A DNA stretch of 64,000 nucleotides from Eledone cirrhosa (lineage: Eukaryota; Mollusca; Cephalopoda; Octopoda; Eledonidae). The stretch spans positions 301,173,286-301,237,285 of the forward strand of contig OZ024740.1 of NCBI GenBank assembly GCA_964016885.1, in the 5' to 3' direction. The notes under the pieces are model-generated. The model was given only the letters and a program-made list of their open reading frames with translations. It ran no database searches and had not been told where the DNA came from. Numbering within the stretch: position 1 is the stretch's first letter; each line of letters opens with the position of its first letter. Position numbers and translations under genes: made by a program. Of this stretch, positions 35,335 to 48,182 are shown piece by piece.

Positions 35335-35477
35335 CATGTATGTATATATATATATACATACTACTGTACGTATGTATACATATATGTATATACGTATACA
35401 TACATACATATTTACATTTAAGTAAGTGCCGTATTAAGAGTGAGAAATGAAATTTCGTTTCATTCTATTCCATTTAT
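34855..35477. mobile_element. Foldback element FB3
   Basis: Inverted arms meet near 35166. The outer ends are AATGGAATAGAATGAAACGA on the left and its complement on the right. Then come GGCACTTACTTAAATG, a TA/TATG tract, GCACGTATCGGTTTATCGAA (35023) with its complement at about 35280-35300, and GGCAACCATGTCACCGTTTT with its complement near 35245. The right arm lacks about 55 bp (the AAACAAAC-rich part) present in the left arm. Confidence 0.8.
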
Positions 35478-35560
35478 CGTTTTCGGTGTGCCCGGCCGAC
35501 TGAACTCACTCGATATGCAAATTAGGCTGTTCAGCCGTTAATATGCATGAGGAAAGTATA

Positions 35561-36231
<671 letters not shown>

Positions 36232-36234
<3 letters not shown>

Positions 36235-37145
36235 TAAGCATGACATTGGTGATCATGTACACATATGCAGTTGATTCCTCTCAAAAATTAAATTAATCTA
36301 CATATTAAAAGGGCGTCTGTTTTTCTTTATGAATGGTGCGAAGCCCTCTGAAGACAAATTAGTATTCAACATAATTTGTATTTAATGCACAATATTATGA
36401 CAAATATCCTGAAGTTGAATTAATCTGCCCACAAGTATTGGGACGTCTCTGTTAAATATGTCGTATCAAACTGACGCTATAATCTATGAGGTAAATATAC
36501 GATGATATTCCTTTGATGGGGGAAAAGAAACATAAACTCCCTCTAGATACGTTTGAAATTTGAATAGGAATCTATGAAATATAACAGATGCTGGAAGATT
36601 GTATAAAGAGGTATAACCTAAGTCAACAGAGCTCTGAAATATGGAGTCTGTGGCGCTGATGGTAGTCTAATATTAAATAACATATTTTAACATAACAACT
36701 GTATTGATGTTAGGAATAAATTATGGAAAACTTGCCCGCACTACCCAAAAGGCAACATTTACTTCAGGACAACATGCAACAAAACATCCGCAACAATCAA
36801 TAGCAACTTTTCCACGCCAACCTGGTGGTTACTACAAAACCGACGACATTAAAGCAGTTGAGGAAGATCAACTGGATATCTGAGAATTATCCGTGTGGAA
36901 AAAAACTACGTTATACAAAAACAAAACGACAAATATACTAGAAAACAAATATTTGTTTAACAAGTGTCGCCTATATTAGACCGAAAAGAATAAATAAAAA
37001 AAAAATTGTTTAAAGTGAATCACCACCATTACTAAACAAATCACTGTAAGGATAGACACTTTTCCCAAAGGCTGCAGTTTGATGGCGTATAATCAATCTG
37101 CTACAATTAATCGAACAATAAAAAAATGCAATGTTGACATGTAAA
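36232..37145. other. AT-rich non-coding stretch
   Basis: No gene, RNA or repeat recognised. Confidence 0.5.
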
Positions 37146-37149
37146 TTAA

Positions 37150-37325
37150 TTTATATATATACATATATATGTTTGTATGTGTGTGTGTGTGTATGTGTAC
37201 GTGTGCCTGCACCTGTGTATATGTGCGTTTGTATGTATGTATATATATATGTACATATATGTATGTATATATATATATACATACACACGCAGATACATAC
37301 ATTTATATATCTACATATATGTATG

Positions 37326-37375
<50 letters not shown>
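37150..37375. repeat. TATG/TG/TA microsatellite block
   Basis: Imperfect TATG and TG runs ending in pure TA. Open frames on both strands are low complexity. Confidence 0.95.
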
Positions 37376-37376
<1 letters not shown>

Positions 37377-37605
37377 ATGTGAGAAAAACCACAGACCCTC
37401 CATCTCACCTCTACTTTAGAAAAGCAGAAGAACTGCGAAACCGTTAAAGGAACCAAATAAATATATATATATTTTTTAAAATAAGACTCGTTGCATGTTC
37501 GAGTATATATATATATTTATATATCGTTGTATGGTTACATGAAATGTGCGTCCGTAGGCGTATACCGATTGAGCACTCTATGATCGCGCAGAGCAGAGTA
37601 TAATA

Positions 37606-37916
37606 CTATAAGAGTAAGGAACAAGAATTCAGTGTTGCATCATAATAATACATATGTTTCTCTGTCGACCATCTCGAAGCAATATCTATTATATATCGAA
37701 CCTGTCTCTGCAATCGAAAGGTCGTCAGATATGCTTAGCATATGAGTTCGTCTCCAATTCAGAATCGGAGACCAACTCATATATTAAGCCTATCTGACGA
37801 CCTTTCGATTACAGAGTCAGGTTCCATCTATAATATATCTTGTCTCGATATGATCGATAGAGAAACATATGCAATATTATGATACAACACTGAATCATTG
37901 TTCCTTATCTTTATAG
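37606..37916. mobile_element. Short palindromic element FB4
   Basis: Inverted arms of about 150 bp centre on 37761 (GTCTCCAATTCAGAATCGGAGAC). Outer ends are CTATAAGAGTAAGGAACAAG on the left and TTGTTCCTTATCTTTATAG on the right. TA-rich flanks suggest a TA target. Size and symmetry suit a palindromic MITE; no transposase was seen. Confidence 0.75.
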
Positions 37917-37929
37917 AATATATATATAA

Positions 37930-37930
<1 letters not shown>

Positions 37931-38014
<84 letters not shown>

Positions 38015-38043
38015 CGTGTGTGTGTGCGTGTGTGGGTGGGTGG
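37931..38043. repeat. (TG)n microsatellite
   Basis: About 80 bp of pure GT followed by imperfect units, directly right of FB4. Confidence 0.95.
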
Positions 38044-38368
38044 TGTATATATTCACAAGCGTTGTACCATCAGAAATTTTGATTCTGATGCGCGAGCCTG
38101 CCTTGAATACATGATACTTTCTTTGCCAAGCGAAATCAGTTGGCTAGAAGGAAGCTAAAGATGTGATTACAACGCTATAGTTGTTTTCATTATTTTCCAT
38201 TCTTCAACGATTTTTCACTTTTATATTATTCTTAATTCTTCGTGTAAATATTTCTATTCTATCACTCGCATTTCCTCTTTTCTTTCTCTCTCTATATAAC
38301 TCTCCCATCTCTCCTCAAATGTTTACTCACTATTCTTGTCATTCATTCTCTCTCTCCCCCAATATGTC

Positions 38369-38370
<2 letters not shown>

Positions 38371-38413
<43 letters not shown>

Positions 38414-38434
38414 ACACTCATGTATATCTATATC

Positions 38435-38465
<31 letters not shown>

Positions 38466-38510
38466 ATATATAATATATATATTATTATTACTATTATCAA
38501 TAAATAAATA

Positions 38511-38554
<44 letters not shown>

Positions 38555-38567
38555 TAATAATAATAAA
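38371..38567. repeat. (CT)n, (TA)n and (AAT)n tracts
   Basis: CT at 38371-38410, TA-rich at 38427-38480, AAT at 38503-38566. The last abuts the 5'-truncated start of LINE-A copy 1. Confidence 0.95.
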
Positions 38568-40658
38568 TGGCTGTAAGGATCAGCTTCTAGTTAGCAAAAT
38601 GATACTGGAAGATTCTCATAATAGACACAAAAATCTATCGATTGCTTTATATAGATTATAAAAAAGCATTCGATAGTTTGCCACACAGTTGGATTGAAAA
38701 ATGTTTAGAGATTTTCAAAATATCCCCCGTTGTCAGGAGGTTTTTGTCATTCAGTATGAAGACATGGAAGACGACATTCCTTTTGAATAGTGAAACAAAA
38801 TCACTGGAAGCTGGAGAAGTTAATATTAATTGTGGAATTTTTCAGGGTGACTCTTTATCACCGCTTTTATTCTGCATCGCACTTATACCATTAAGTAAAA
38901 TGTTCAATGAAACAAAACATGGATATAAAGTCCATGACAAAACCATTAATCACCTGTTCTACATGGATGATCTGAAACTATTTGCAAAAAATGATGAACG
39001 ATTGCAAAGGCTATTATCCACTGTGGAGCAGTTCAGTGATGACATTAATATTGGAGTTTGGACTAGATAAATGCGCCAAAGCAACGTTCACCAGAGGAAA
39101 GGTGCTGAAGAGTTCAGACATTAATCTTGATCGGGAGGACGTGATAAGAGAACTTGATCAAGAAAAAACTTACAAATATCTAGGTGTTTGTGAAGGAGAC
39201 GGAATCAAGCACTCGACAATGAGGGAAAGGATAAGGAAGGAATGTTACCGCAGAGTAAGAGCAATCTTAAGAACGGAATTGAATGCAAGGAATATGATCG
39301 ATGCCATAAACACGGTTGCCATACCAGTAGTAACCTACAGTTACAATGTCATCAACTGGTCAAGCACATGAGATCCGTAGGCTCGATACAAAAATTAAAA
39401 AATTCTTAACCATGCACAGAATGCATCACCCTAAGGCAGATATAGATAGAATATATCTCCCTAGGAAAGAAGGAGGACGTGGGTTAATCCAGTTAGACAT
39501 TACGTTGAAAACTGCAACAATTGGATTATCTACATATCTAAGGGAATCACATGATTGGATGATGAAACTCGTTTTGAAACACGAAAGCATCAAAAGATCA
39601 TATTCCATTACAAAAGATGCACAAAGATACAGTAATGGACTACAAATTTCAGAAGTCCCATTTACTGCTGAAATGGAAAACACAGAAAAAGCAAAGCAGG
39701 TCAAAGTAACTGCAAAGAAAGAACTGCTACAGAAACTGGCTAAGAAATGGCAAGAAAAGCCTCTGTATGGGAAATATCCAGAGCGAGCTAACAATCCTGA
39801 TGTTGACAAAACTTTAACCCATCAGTGGTTGGATCCTCTGGACTGAAATCGGAAACTGAAGGACTGATTATATCAGCACAAGATCAGTGTCTGCCAACAA
39901 AAAATTACCAAGCCAACATAATAAAAAATGGATGTAGCCCATTATGCCGTGTATGCAAAAAACAACCAGAGACCATTGACCATATAATTTCAATGTGCAG
40001 TCCTATAGCTCCAACCGAATACCTAAACAGGCATGACAGAGCTGCACAATACATACATTGGATAATGTGTAAGCATTTTGCCCTGCCCCATCAAAAGAAT
40101 TGGTGGGAGCATCAACCACCTCCCATACTTGAAAAAGATCACATCTCAATCTTGTGGAACTTTAGCATCCAAACAGACCGAAAAATAGATGCAAACAGAC
40201 CTGATATAATATTGAAGGACTTTAAAAAGAGGGTATGCCTGCTAATTGATATGTCTGTTCCAATAGACAAGAATGTATCTATAAAAACATTTGAAAAATT
40301 GAGCAAGTATAAGGACCTGGAGATAGAAATTGGAAAAATGTGGAAATTGAGAACTAAAAGAATACTACTGGTTGTAGGCGCTCTGGGAATGATACCTAAG
40401 GGGTCTAATGATTACTTATCGCAAATCCCAGGAAACCCGCGTATAGGAGAAATACAAAAGATACTACTAATGGGAACTGCCCATATACTAAGGAAGATTC
40501 TGTCAATATAAGTACATCACAAGTCTAAACACTAAAGATGCATGTGTGAGTATGTATGTTCTTTCTTGAACATGGCGGACCTTGTTGTCTCTTGAGGTCA
40601 CTGGTTGTGACTTGGTGATAACTCGTAAGAACATAAAGCAAGATAAATGCAACTGTAA
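38568..40658 (+). pseudogene. RLE-LINE family A, copy 1 (5'-truncated RT plus endonuclease)
   Basis: This is the C-terminal two thirds of a non-LTR retrotransposon with a restriction-like endonuclease (R2/R4/Dong/NeSL/Hero assemblage). It enters at GCKDQLLVSKM just before RT motif A (YIDYKKAFDSLPHSW). It then has [13 protein letters not shown], the catalytic FYMDDLKLF, YLGVCEGDGI, a CCHC knuckle (CRVCKKQPETIDHIISMC, about 39950) and the RLE core RPDIIL...CLLIDMSVP (about 40200-40260). Frames break before motif A (about 38650), near 39050, near 39365 (extra T) and at 39835. The 3' UTR after 40511 ends in (AAT)n. Compared with the A fragment at 59.7-61.3 kb, the N-terminal ~500 codons are missing. 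It cannot be active. Confidence 0.88.
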
Positions 40659-40700
40659 TAATAATAATAATAACAATAATAATAATAATAATAATAATAA
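40659..40700. repeat. (AAT)n junction microsatellite
   Basis: AAT units with one AAC interruption between LINE-A copies 1 and 2. The identical tract, including the interruption, recurs at 42644-42685. Confidence 0.95.
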
Positions 40701-42643
40701 GAGATTTTCAAAATATCCCCCGTTGTCAGGAGGTTTTTGTCATTCAGTATGAAGACATGGAAAACGACACTCCTTTTGAATAGTGAAACAATATTACTCG
40801 AAGTTGGAGAAGTTAATATTAATTGTGGAATTTTTCAGGGTGACTCTTTATCACCACTTTTATTCTGCATCGCACTTATACCATTAAGTAAAATGCTCAA
40901 TGAAACAAAACATGGATATAGAATCTATGACAAAACCATTAATCACTTGTTCTACATGGATGACCTGAAACTATTTGCAAAAAATGATGAACAATTGCAA
41001 GGGCTATTATCTACTGTGGAGCAGTTCAGTGATGACATTAAAATGGAGTTTGGACTAGATTAATGCGCCAAATCAACGTTCACCAGAGGAAAGCTGCTGA
41101 AGAGTTCAGACATTAATCTTGATCGGGGGAACGTGATAAGAGAACTTGATCAAGAAAAAACTTACAAATATCTAGGTGTTTGTGAAGGAGACGGAATCAA
41201 GCATTCGACAATGAGGGAAAGGATAAGGAAGGAATGTTACCGCAGAGTAAGAGCAATCTTAAGTACGGAATTGAAAGCAAGGAATATGATCGATGCCATA
41301 AACACGCTTGCCATACCAGTAGTAACCTACAGTTACAATGTCATCAACTGGTCAAACACAGAGATCCGTAGGCTCGATACAAAAATTCTAAAATTCTTAA
41401 CCATGCACAGAATGCATCACTCTAAGGCAGATATAGATAGAATATATCTCCCTAGGAAAGAAGGAGGACGTGGGTTAGTCCAGTTAGACATTGCGTTGAA
41501 AACAATTGGATTATCTACATATCTAAGGGAATCACATGATTGGATGATGAAACTCGTTTTGAAACACGAAAGCATCAAAAGATCATATTCCATTACAAAA
41601 GATGCACAAAGATACAGTAATGGACTACACATTTCAGAAGTCCCATTTACTGCTGAAATGGAAAACACAGAAAAAGCAAAGCAGGTAAAAGTAACTGCAA
41701 AGAAAGAACTGCTACAGAAACTGGCTAAGAAATGGCAAGAAAAGCCTCTGTATGGAAAATACCCTGAACGAGCTAACGATCCTGATATTGACAAAACTTT
41801 AACCCATCAGTGGTTGGATCCTCTGGACTGAAATCGGAAACTGAAGGACTGATTATATCAGCACAAGATCAGTGTCTGCCAACAAAAAATTACCAAGCGA
41901 ACATAATAAAAAATGGATGCAGCCCATTATGCCGTGTGTGCAAAAAACAACCAGAGACCATTGACCATATAATTTCAATGTGCAGTCCTATAGCTCCAAC
42001 CGAATACCTAAACAGGCATGACAGAGCTGCACAATACATACATTGGATAATGTGTAAGCATTTTGCCCTGCCCCATCAAAAGAATTGGTGGGAGCATCAA
42101 CCACCTCCCATACTTGAAAAAGATCACATCTCAATCTTGTGGAACTTTAGCATCCAAACAGACCGAAAAATAGATGCAAACAGACCTGATATAATATTGA
42201 AGGACTTTAAAAATAGGGTATGCCTGCTAATTGATATGTCTGTTCCAATAGACAAGAATGTATCTATAAAATCATTTGAAAAATTGAGCAAGTATAAGGA
42301 CCTGGAGATAGAAATTGGAAAAATGTGGAAATTGAGAACTAAAAGAATACTACTGGTTGTAGGCGCTCTGGGAATGATACCTAAGGGGTCTAATGATTAC
42401 TTATCGCAAATCCCAGGAAACCCGCGTATAGGAGAAATACAAAAGATACTACTAATGGGAACTGCCCATATACTAAGGAAGATTCTGTCAATATAAGTAC
42501 ATCACAAGTCTAAACACTAAAGATGCATGTGTGAGTATGTATGTTCTTTCTTGAACATGGCGGACCTTGTTGTCTCTTGAGGTCACTGGTTGTGACTTGG
42601 TGATAACTCGTAAGAACATAAAGCAAGATAAATGCAACTGTAA
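40701..42643 (+). pseudogene. RLE-LINE family A, copy 2 (tandem, hybrid)
   Basis: Starts at GAGATTTTCAAAATATCCCC, 3' of RT motif A, and continues through the RT, CCHC knuckle and RLE core to the same 3' UTR. A TAA replaces a Lys codon just after FGLD (about 41060), and the QWLDPLD frameshift at about 41822 is shared with copies 1 and 3. By eye it is identical to copy 3 from the start to about 41830. Further downstream, and in the 3' UTR, its variants are those of copy 1 (for example ACTACTGGTTGTAGGCGCTC). It lacks the catalytic motif A region and is dead. Confidence 0.88.
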
Positions 42644-42685
42644 TAATAATAATAATAACAATAATAATAATAATAATAATAATAA
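42644..42685. repeat. (AAT)n junction microsatellite
   Basis: Same tract as 40659-40700, separating copies 2 and 3; spacing between copy starts is 1985 bp. Confidence 0.95.
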
Positions 42686-44614
42686 GAGATTTTCAAAATA
42701 TCCCCCGTTGTCAGGAGGTTTTTGTCATTCAGTATGAAGACATGGAAAACGACACTCCTTTTGAATAGTGAAACAATATTACTCGAAGTTGGAGAAGTTA
42801 ATATTAATTGTGGAATTTTTCAGGGTGACTCTTTATCACCACTTTTATTCTGCATCGCACTTATACCATTAAGTAAAATGCTCAATGAAACAAAACATGG
42901 ATATAGAATCTATGACAAAACCATTAATCACTTGTTCTACATGGATGACCTGAAACTATTTGCAAAAAATGATGAACAATTGCAAGGGCTATTATCTACT
43001 GTGGAGCAGTTCAGTGATGACATTAAAATGGAGTTTGGACTAGATTAATGCGCCAAATCAACGTTCACCAGAGGAAAGCTGCTGAAGAGTTCAGACATTA
43101 ATCTTGATCGGGGGAACGTGATAAGAGAACTTGATCAAGAAAAAACTTACAAATATCTAGGTGTTTGTGAAGGAGACGGAATCAAGCATTCGACAATGAG
43201 GGAAAGGATAAGGAAGGAATGTTACCGCAGAGTAAGAGCAATCTTAAGTACGGAATTGAAAGCAAGGAATATGATCGATGCCATAAACACGCTTGCCATA
43301 CCAGTAGTAACCTACAGTTACAATGTCATCAACTGGTCAAACACAGAGATCCGTAGGCTCGATACAAAAATTCTAAAATTCTTAACCATGCACAGAATGC
43401 ATCACTCTAAGGCAGATATAGATAGAATATATCTCCCTAGGAAAGAAGGAGGACGTGGGTTAGTCCAGTTAGACATTGCGTTGAAAACAATTGGATTATC
43501 TACATATCTAAGGGAATCACATGATTGGATGATGAAACTCGTTTTGAAACACGAAAGCATCAAAAGATCATATTCCATTACAAAAGATGCACAAAGATAC
43601 AGTAATGGACTACACATTTCAGAAGTCCCATTTACTGCTGAAATGGAAAACACAGAAAAAGCAAAGCAGGTAAAAGTAACTGCAAAGAAAGAACTGCTAC
43701 AGAAACTGGCTAAGAAATGGCAAGAAAAGCCTCTGTATGGAAAATACCCTGAACGAGCTAACGATCCTGATATTGACAAAACTTTAACCCATCAGTGGTT
43801 GGATCCTCTGGACTGAAATCGGAGACAGAAGGACTGATTATATCAGCACAAGATCAGTGTCTGCCAACAAAAAATTACCAAGCGAACATAATAAAAAATG
43901 GATGCAGCCCATTATGCCGTGTGTGCAAAAAACAACCAGAGACCATTGACCATATAATTTCAATGTGCAGTCCTATAGCTCCAACCGAATACCTAAACAG
44001 GCATGACAGAGCTGCACAATGGATAATGTGTAAGCATTTTGCCCTGCCCCATCAAAAGAATTGGTGGGAGCATCAACCACCTCCCATACTTGAAAAAGAT
44101 CACATCTCAATCTTGTAGAACTTTAGCATCCAAACAGACCGAAAAATAGATGCACATAGACCTGATATAATATTGAAGGACTTTAAAAAGAGGGTATGCC
44201 TGCTAATTGATATGTCCGTTCCAATAGAAAAGAATGTATCTATAAAAACATTTGAAAAATTGAGCAAGTATAAGGACCTGGAGATAAAAATTGGAAAAAT
44301 GTGGAAATTGAGAACTAAAAGAATACCAGCGGTTGTGGGCGCTCTGGGAATGATACCTAAGGGGTCTGATGATTACTTATCGCAAATCCCAGGAAACCCG
44401 CGTATAGGAGAAATACAAAAGATAGTACCAATGGGAACTGCTCATATACTAAGGAAGATTCTGTCAATATAAGTACATCACAAGTCTAAACACTAAAGGT
44501 GCATGTTTGAGTATGTATGATCTTACTTGACATGGCGGACCTTGTTGTCTCTTGAGGTCAATGGTTGTGACTTGGTGATAACTCGTATGAACATAAAGCA
44601 AGATAAATGCAACT

Positions 44615-44617
<3 letters not shown>
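42686..44617 (+). pseudogene. RLE-LINE family A, copy 3 (tandem)
   Basis: Begins at the same base of the element as copy 2. It shares the stop after FGLD and the QWLDPLD frameshift. Private changes are a 9-bp deletion near 44020 (within the HDRAAQ...WIMCKHF block), a TAG replacing Trp at about 44117, and several substitutions in the endonuclease and 3' UTR. The CCHC knuckle and the RLE core (PD...D) remain readable. The 3' UTR ends in (AAT)n at 44618-44650, where LINE-B follows directly. Confidence 0.88.

Positions 44618-44650
<33 letters not shown>
44618..44650. repeat. (AAT)n microsatellite
   Basis: Joins the tail of LINE-A copy 3 to the 5'-truncated start of LINE-B copy 1. Confidence 0.95.
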
Positions 44651-44651
<1 letters not shown>

Positions 44652-47600
44652 AGGAACCTGACTGTCAACCAAATACTGCTGATGTTGGAGGAAGGAGAAG
44701 AAGGAAAGGGGCCAGAACCAACTGGACGAAAGAATTGAATAGAACTGTTATGCAATGTTACCTGAAAAGTAACCCCAAGGAGAGGGGCTACAGGAGACGG
44801 ATGCATAACATCTGGAACGAGATTGGTTTATTTAAATTAGATGAACAAAAATTGGCCGGGCAGGCTCGGGTAATAAGAACTAATGGATGGATAAGCGAGC
44901 TGGAACTGGAGGAACTGAGCAGAGAGAATGGCTTGGAGATGGCGGGTGGAGTATGCCAGACAAGCGAGCCAGTGGGAAATGAAGGTGAAGAGGTCCTGAG
45001 AACGGAGGAACCACCCGAAGCAGACAATGATCTGAATACTGAGATAAATAATACCTGGAACAGAGATACGGCCACTGAGGAGATGAATGCTGACGGGCTA
45101 GGACAAGATTCGGTTGACATCCTAAATTTAGTGGTAGATGAATTGAACAATGATAGTGGGAGACCTATGAACCTAAGATTTGTAGACAGGAAAAAGTTAA
45201 AAGAAACAACAGCTAAGGTAAACAAAGTCATCCCATACCTTGAGGCGAGGAGCCTTCACCAGTGCACCAATATCCTCAAAGCAACAGCAAATACGGTGAG
45301 GAAACTACTTGGTATAAAAGCGAGAGGAAACAACAGACAAGAAAGAGCAGAGCCATGGTGGAAGAAACGACTGTGTGGGCAAATCGGGGAAATGAGAAAT
45401 GACATAGGAAAGCTTGAGTCACTACTGAATGGGACACTAAAAAACATAGACACTAAAAATAGACTGGAAATAAAATACAAAACTAGGAGGAAAAAGCTAA
45501 ATATTATCATAGAGGAACTGAAGCAACGCATTGTAGCAAAGAGTGCAAAAATCAGGCGATACGAGAACAGAGTCAGTCAGTATAAACAGAACCGCATGTT
45601 CGACAACAACCAGAAGATGCTGTTTGGACAGCTTGAGGGGAAAGAAAGAGGCAACGACTTGATCCCTGGGGCGGAGCAAACTAAAACATTCTGGAGAGGA
45701 ATATGGGAGCAGGATGTTAGACACAATGCCCAGGCAGGGTGGATTGAGACAGTACAGAGGGAGATCGGTGAGCAGGCACAACAACAAACTGATTTGAGTA
45801 TCACAGTTGAAACTCTTAAGGGGCAGGCCAAAAAAAAACCAACTGGAAATCACCAGGCCCAGATGGTGTGCAGGGGTATTGGATTAAACATTTAACATCC
45901 CTCCACCCGTAGCTGACGGCCATGTTCAATGACTGCTTGGTGTCGGGTGAGGTGCCAGAGTGGTTGACAAAAGGTACCACAGTTCTGATAATGAAAAACC
46001 GAATCAAGGGTAATGATGTTACCAACTATAGACCTATCACATGTCTGTCCGTAATGTGGAAACTGTTGACGAGCATTGTGTCTGAGGAAATCTACCATCA
46101 CCTCCACACAAACAACTTGTTACCGGACGAACAGAAAGGATGCCGAAAGAAGTCACGTGGTACAAAGGACCAGTTGCTTATTGATAAGATGGTAATGGGG
46201 AATTGCAGGAGGAGACACACTGATCTTGCCATGGGATGGATAGACTACAGAAAGGCATTTGACATGGTGCCTCATTCCTGGATCACCAAAAGCCTGGAGA
46301 TCTTCAGTGTGGCAGATAACATCAGACAGTTGCTAGGCAGGAGTATGGGGTCCTGGGAGACAGAGTTGACATCAACTGCAGTATCCTTGGGAAGCGTGAA
46401 GATCAAGAGAGGTATCTTCCAGGGAGATAGCCTGTCCCCTCTGTTGTTTGTCCTTGCCCTGATGCCCTTGACCATTATGCTGCGAAAAGTGAGAGCAGGA
46501 TACAAGTTGGGAAGGGGAGAGCTTACCATCAATCACCTCCTCTTCATGGACGATCTTAAGCTCTTCGGGAAAAGTGAGAAGGAGTTGGATGTGCTTGTTG
46601 ACACTGTTCGTATTTTCAGCAATGATATATGTATGCAGTTTGGTATTAGTAAATGTGGAGTCATTGTGATGAGGAGGGGTAGGTTGAGCAGAAGTGACGG
46701 GATCCAGATACCAACAGGTGAGATGATAAATGAAATTGACTCTGAGGAAGGATACAAGTATTTGGGCGTTCTGGAGGCTGATGGCATAAAGAACAAAAAA
46801 ATGAAGGAATTGTTAAGAACTGAATACATTCGGAGAGTAAGGAGCGTATTGAAGTCACATCTGAACAGCAGAAATGCCATAAGCGCAGTAAATTCCCGAG
46901 CTGTGTCTATTATTAGGTACAGTGCGGGAATTCTGAGATGGAATGTTGCTGAACAAAAAGAAATGGATAGGAAGACTAGGAAGCTATTGACTATCTACAA
47001 CATGTTCCACAAGAGGAGTGATGTCGATAGACTCTACCTAAGGAGATCTGAGGGTGGAAGAGGTCTTATCAGCATAGAGGACTGTGTTCAGATGGAGAAA
47101 AACAACCTATACAAATACGTGACCTATAGTAAGGAGCCAATGCTCAGAACTGTACTGAAGGAGGGGACAGTAGGCCAGGGGATGTCCAAGGAGGAAATAA
47201 CATCAAGGAGGAAGAGCAGCCTTAAGGGAAAATCCCTTCATAGTACCTTCTTTGAGAAAACTGAATTTAGAGATCCACAGACATGGAACTGGTTGAGAAG
47301 AGGAGACCTCAAAAAGGCTACAGAAGGAATGCTAATGGCTGCGCAGGAGCAGGCCCTCAAAACGAAGTGGTTGAAGCACCATATCTACAAGGAGGAGGCT
47401 AGCCCACTGTGCAGGATCTGTGGAGAGAGAGAGGAGACTGTGGCTCACATTGTGTCCGAGTGTAAACACCTAGCCCAAACCCACTATAAGGGCTGGAGAC
47501 ACGATGTGATGGGCAGGGTGATCCACTGGCACCTGTGCAAAGTAAACAATTTACCACATTCTGAGAAATGGTATGAGCATAGGCCAGAGGCGGTGATGGA

Positions 47601-47982
47601 GAACAATCAGGTGAAGGTGCTGTGGGATTTTAGGATACAGACGGACAAAAAACTGGAACACAATAGACCTGACCTGGTGGTTGTGGACAAAGAAAAAAGA
47701 TCGTGTCTGATTGTGGATGTGGCCTGCCCGTTCGACACGAGAGTGCAAGAGAAGGAGAAGGAGAAAATTAACCGATACCAGGACCTAAAATGGGAGGTGA
47801 AAAGGATTTGGAACTGCCATGAAGTCAAAGTGATCCCGATTGTCATAGGCGCACTGGGGACTAACTCCAAAATTTTCCAGGGATGGTTAAAGAAAATCAG
47901 CCCCTTCACGCTTTTTGGAACGCTTCAAAAGGCATGCTTGCTTGGAACAGCAAGAACCCTCCGATACGTCCTGAATATCTGA
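44651..47982 (+). pseudogene. RLE-LINE family B, copy 1 (nearly full length)
   Basis: This is a single-ORF non-LTR retrotransposon polyprotein. The N-terminal region has a basic run (GGRRRRKGARTNWTKE) and a conserved NPKERGYRRRMHNIWNE block, then a coiled, Lys/Arg-rich segment. RT0 is KSPGPDGV. A one-base deletion in an A run near 45835 and a TAG at 45910 (Lys in copy 2) break the frame. From 45922 the frame is open for 686 codons: [38 protein letters not shown], catalytic FMDD (about residues 208-211), [18 protein letters not shown] (about 497-514) and the RLE core RPDLVV...CLIVDVACP (about 581-600). Copy 2 shows that about 22 codons and the ATG are missing at the 5' end. The RT-endonuclease half could still encode intact domains. 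Confidence 0.9.
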
Positions 47983-48065
47983 GGCTGCAGGTAGTGGCTT
48001 GATATTCAATCCAACGGACTTTCCAGTTAACCAACATCAATGACTGAGATTCAAGGAATAACAAC

Positions 48066-48099
48066 AATAATAATAATAATTATTATTATTATTATTATT
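48066..48099. repeat. (AAT)n/(ATT)n palindrome centre
   Basis: AAT units turn directly into ATT units at 48080/48081, the fused 3' tails of the two LINE-B copies. Confidence 0.95.
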
Positions 48100-48182
48100 G
48101 TTGTTATTCCTTGAATCTCAGTCATTGATGTTGGTTAACTGGAAAGTCCGTTGGATTGAATATCAAGCCACTACCTGCAGCC

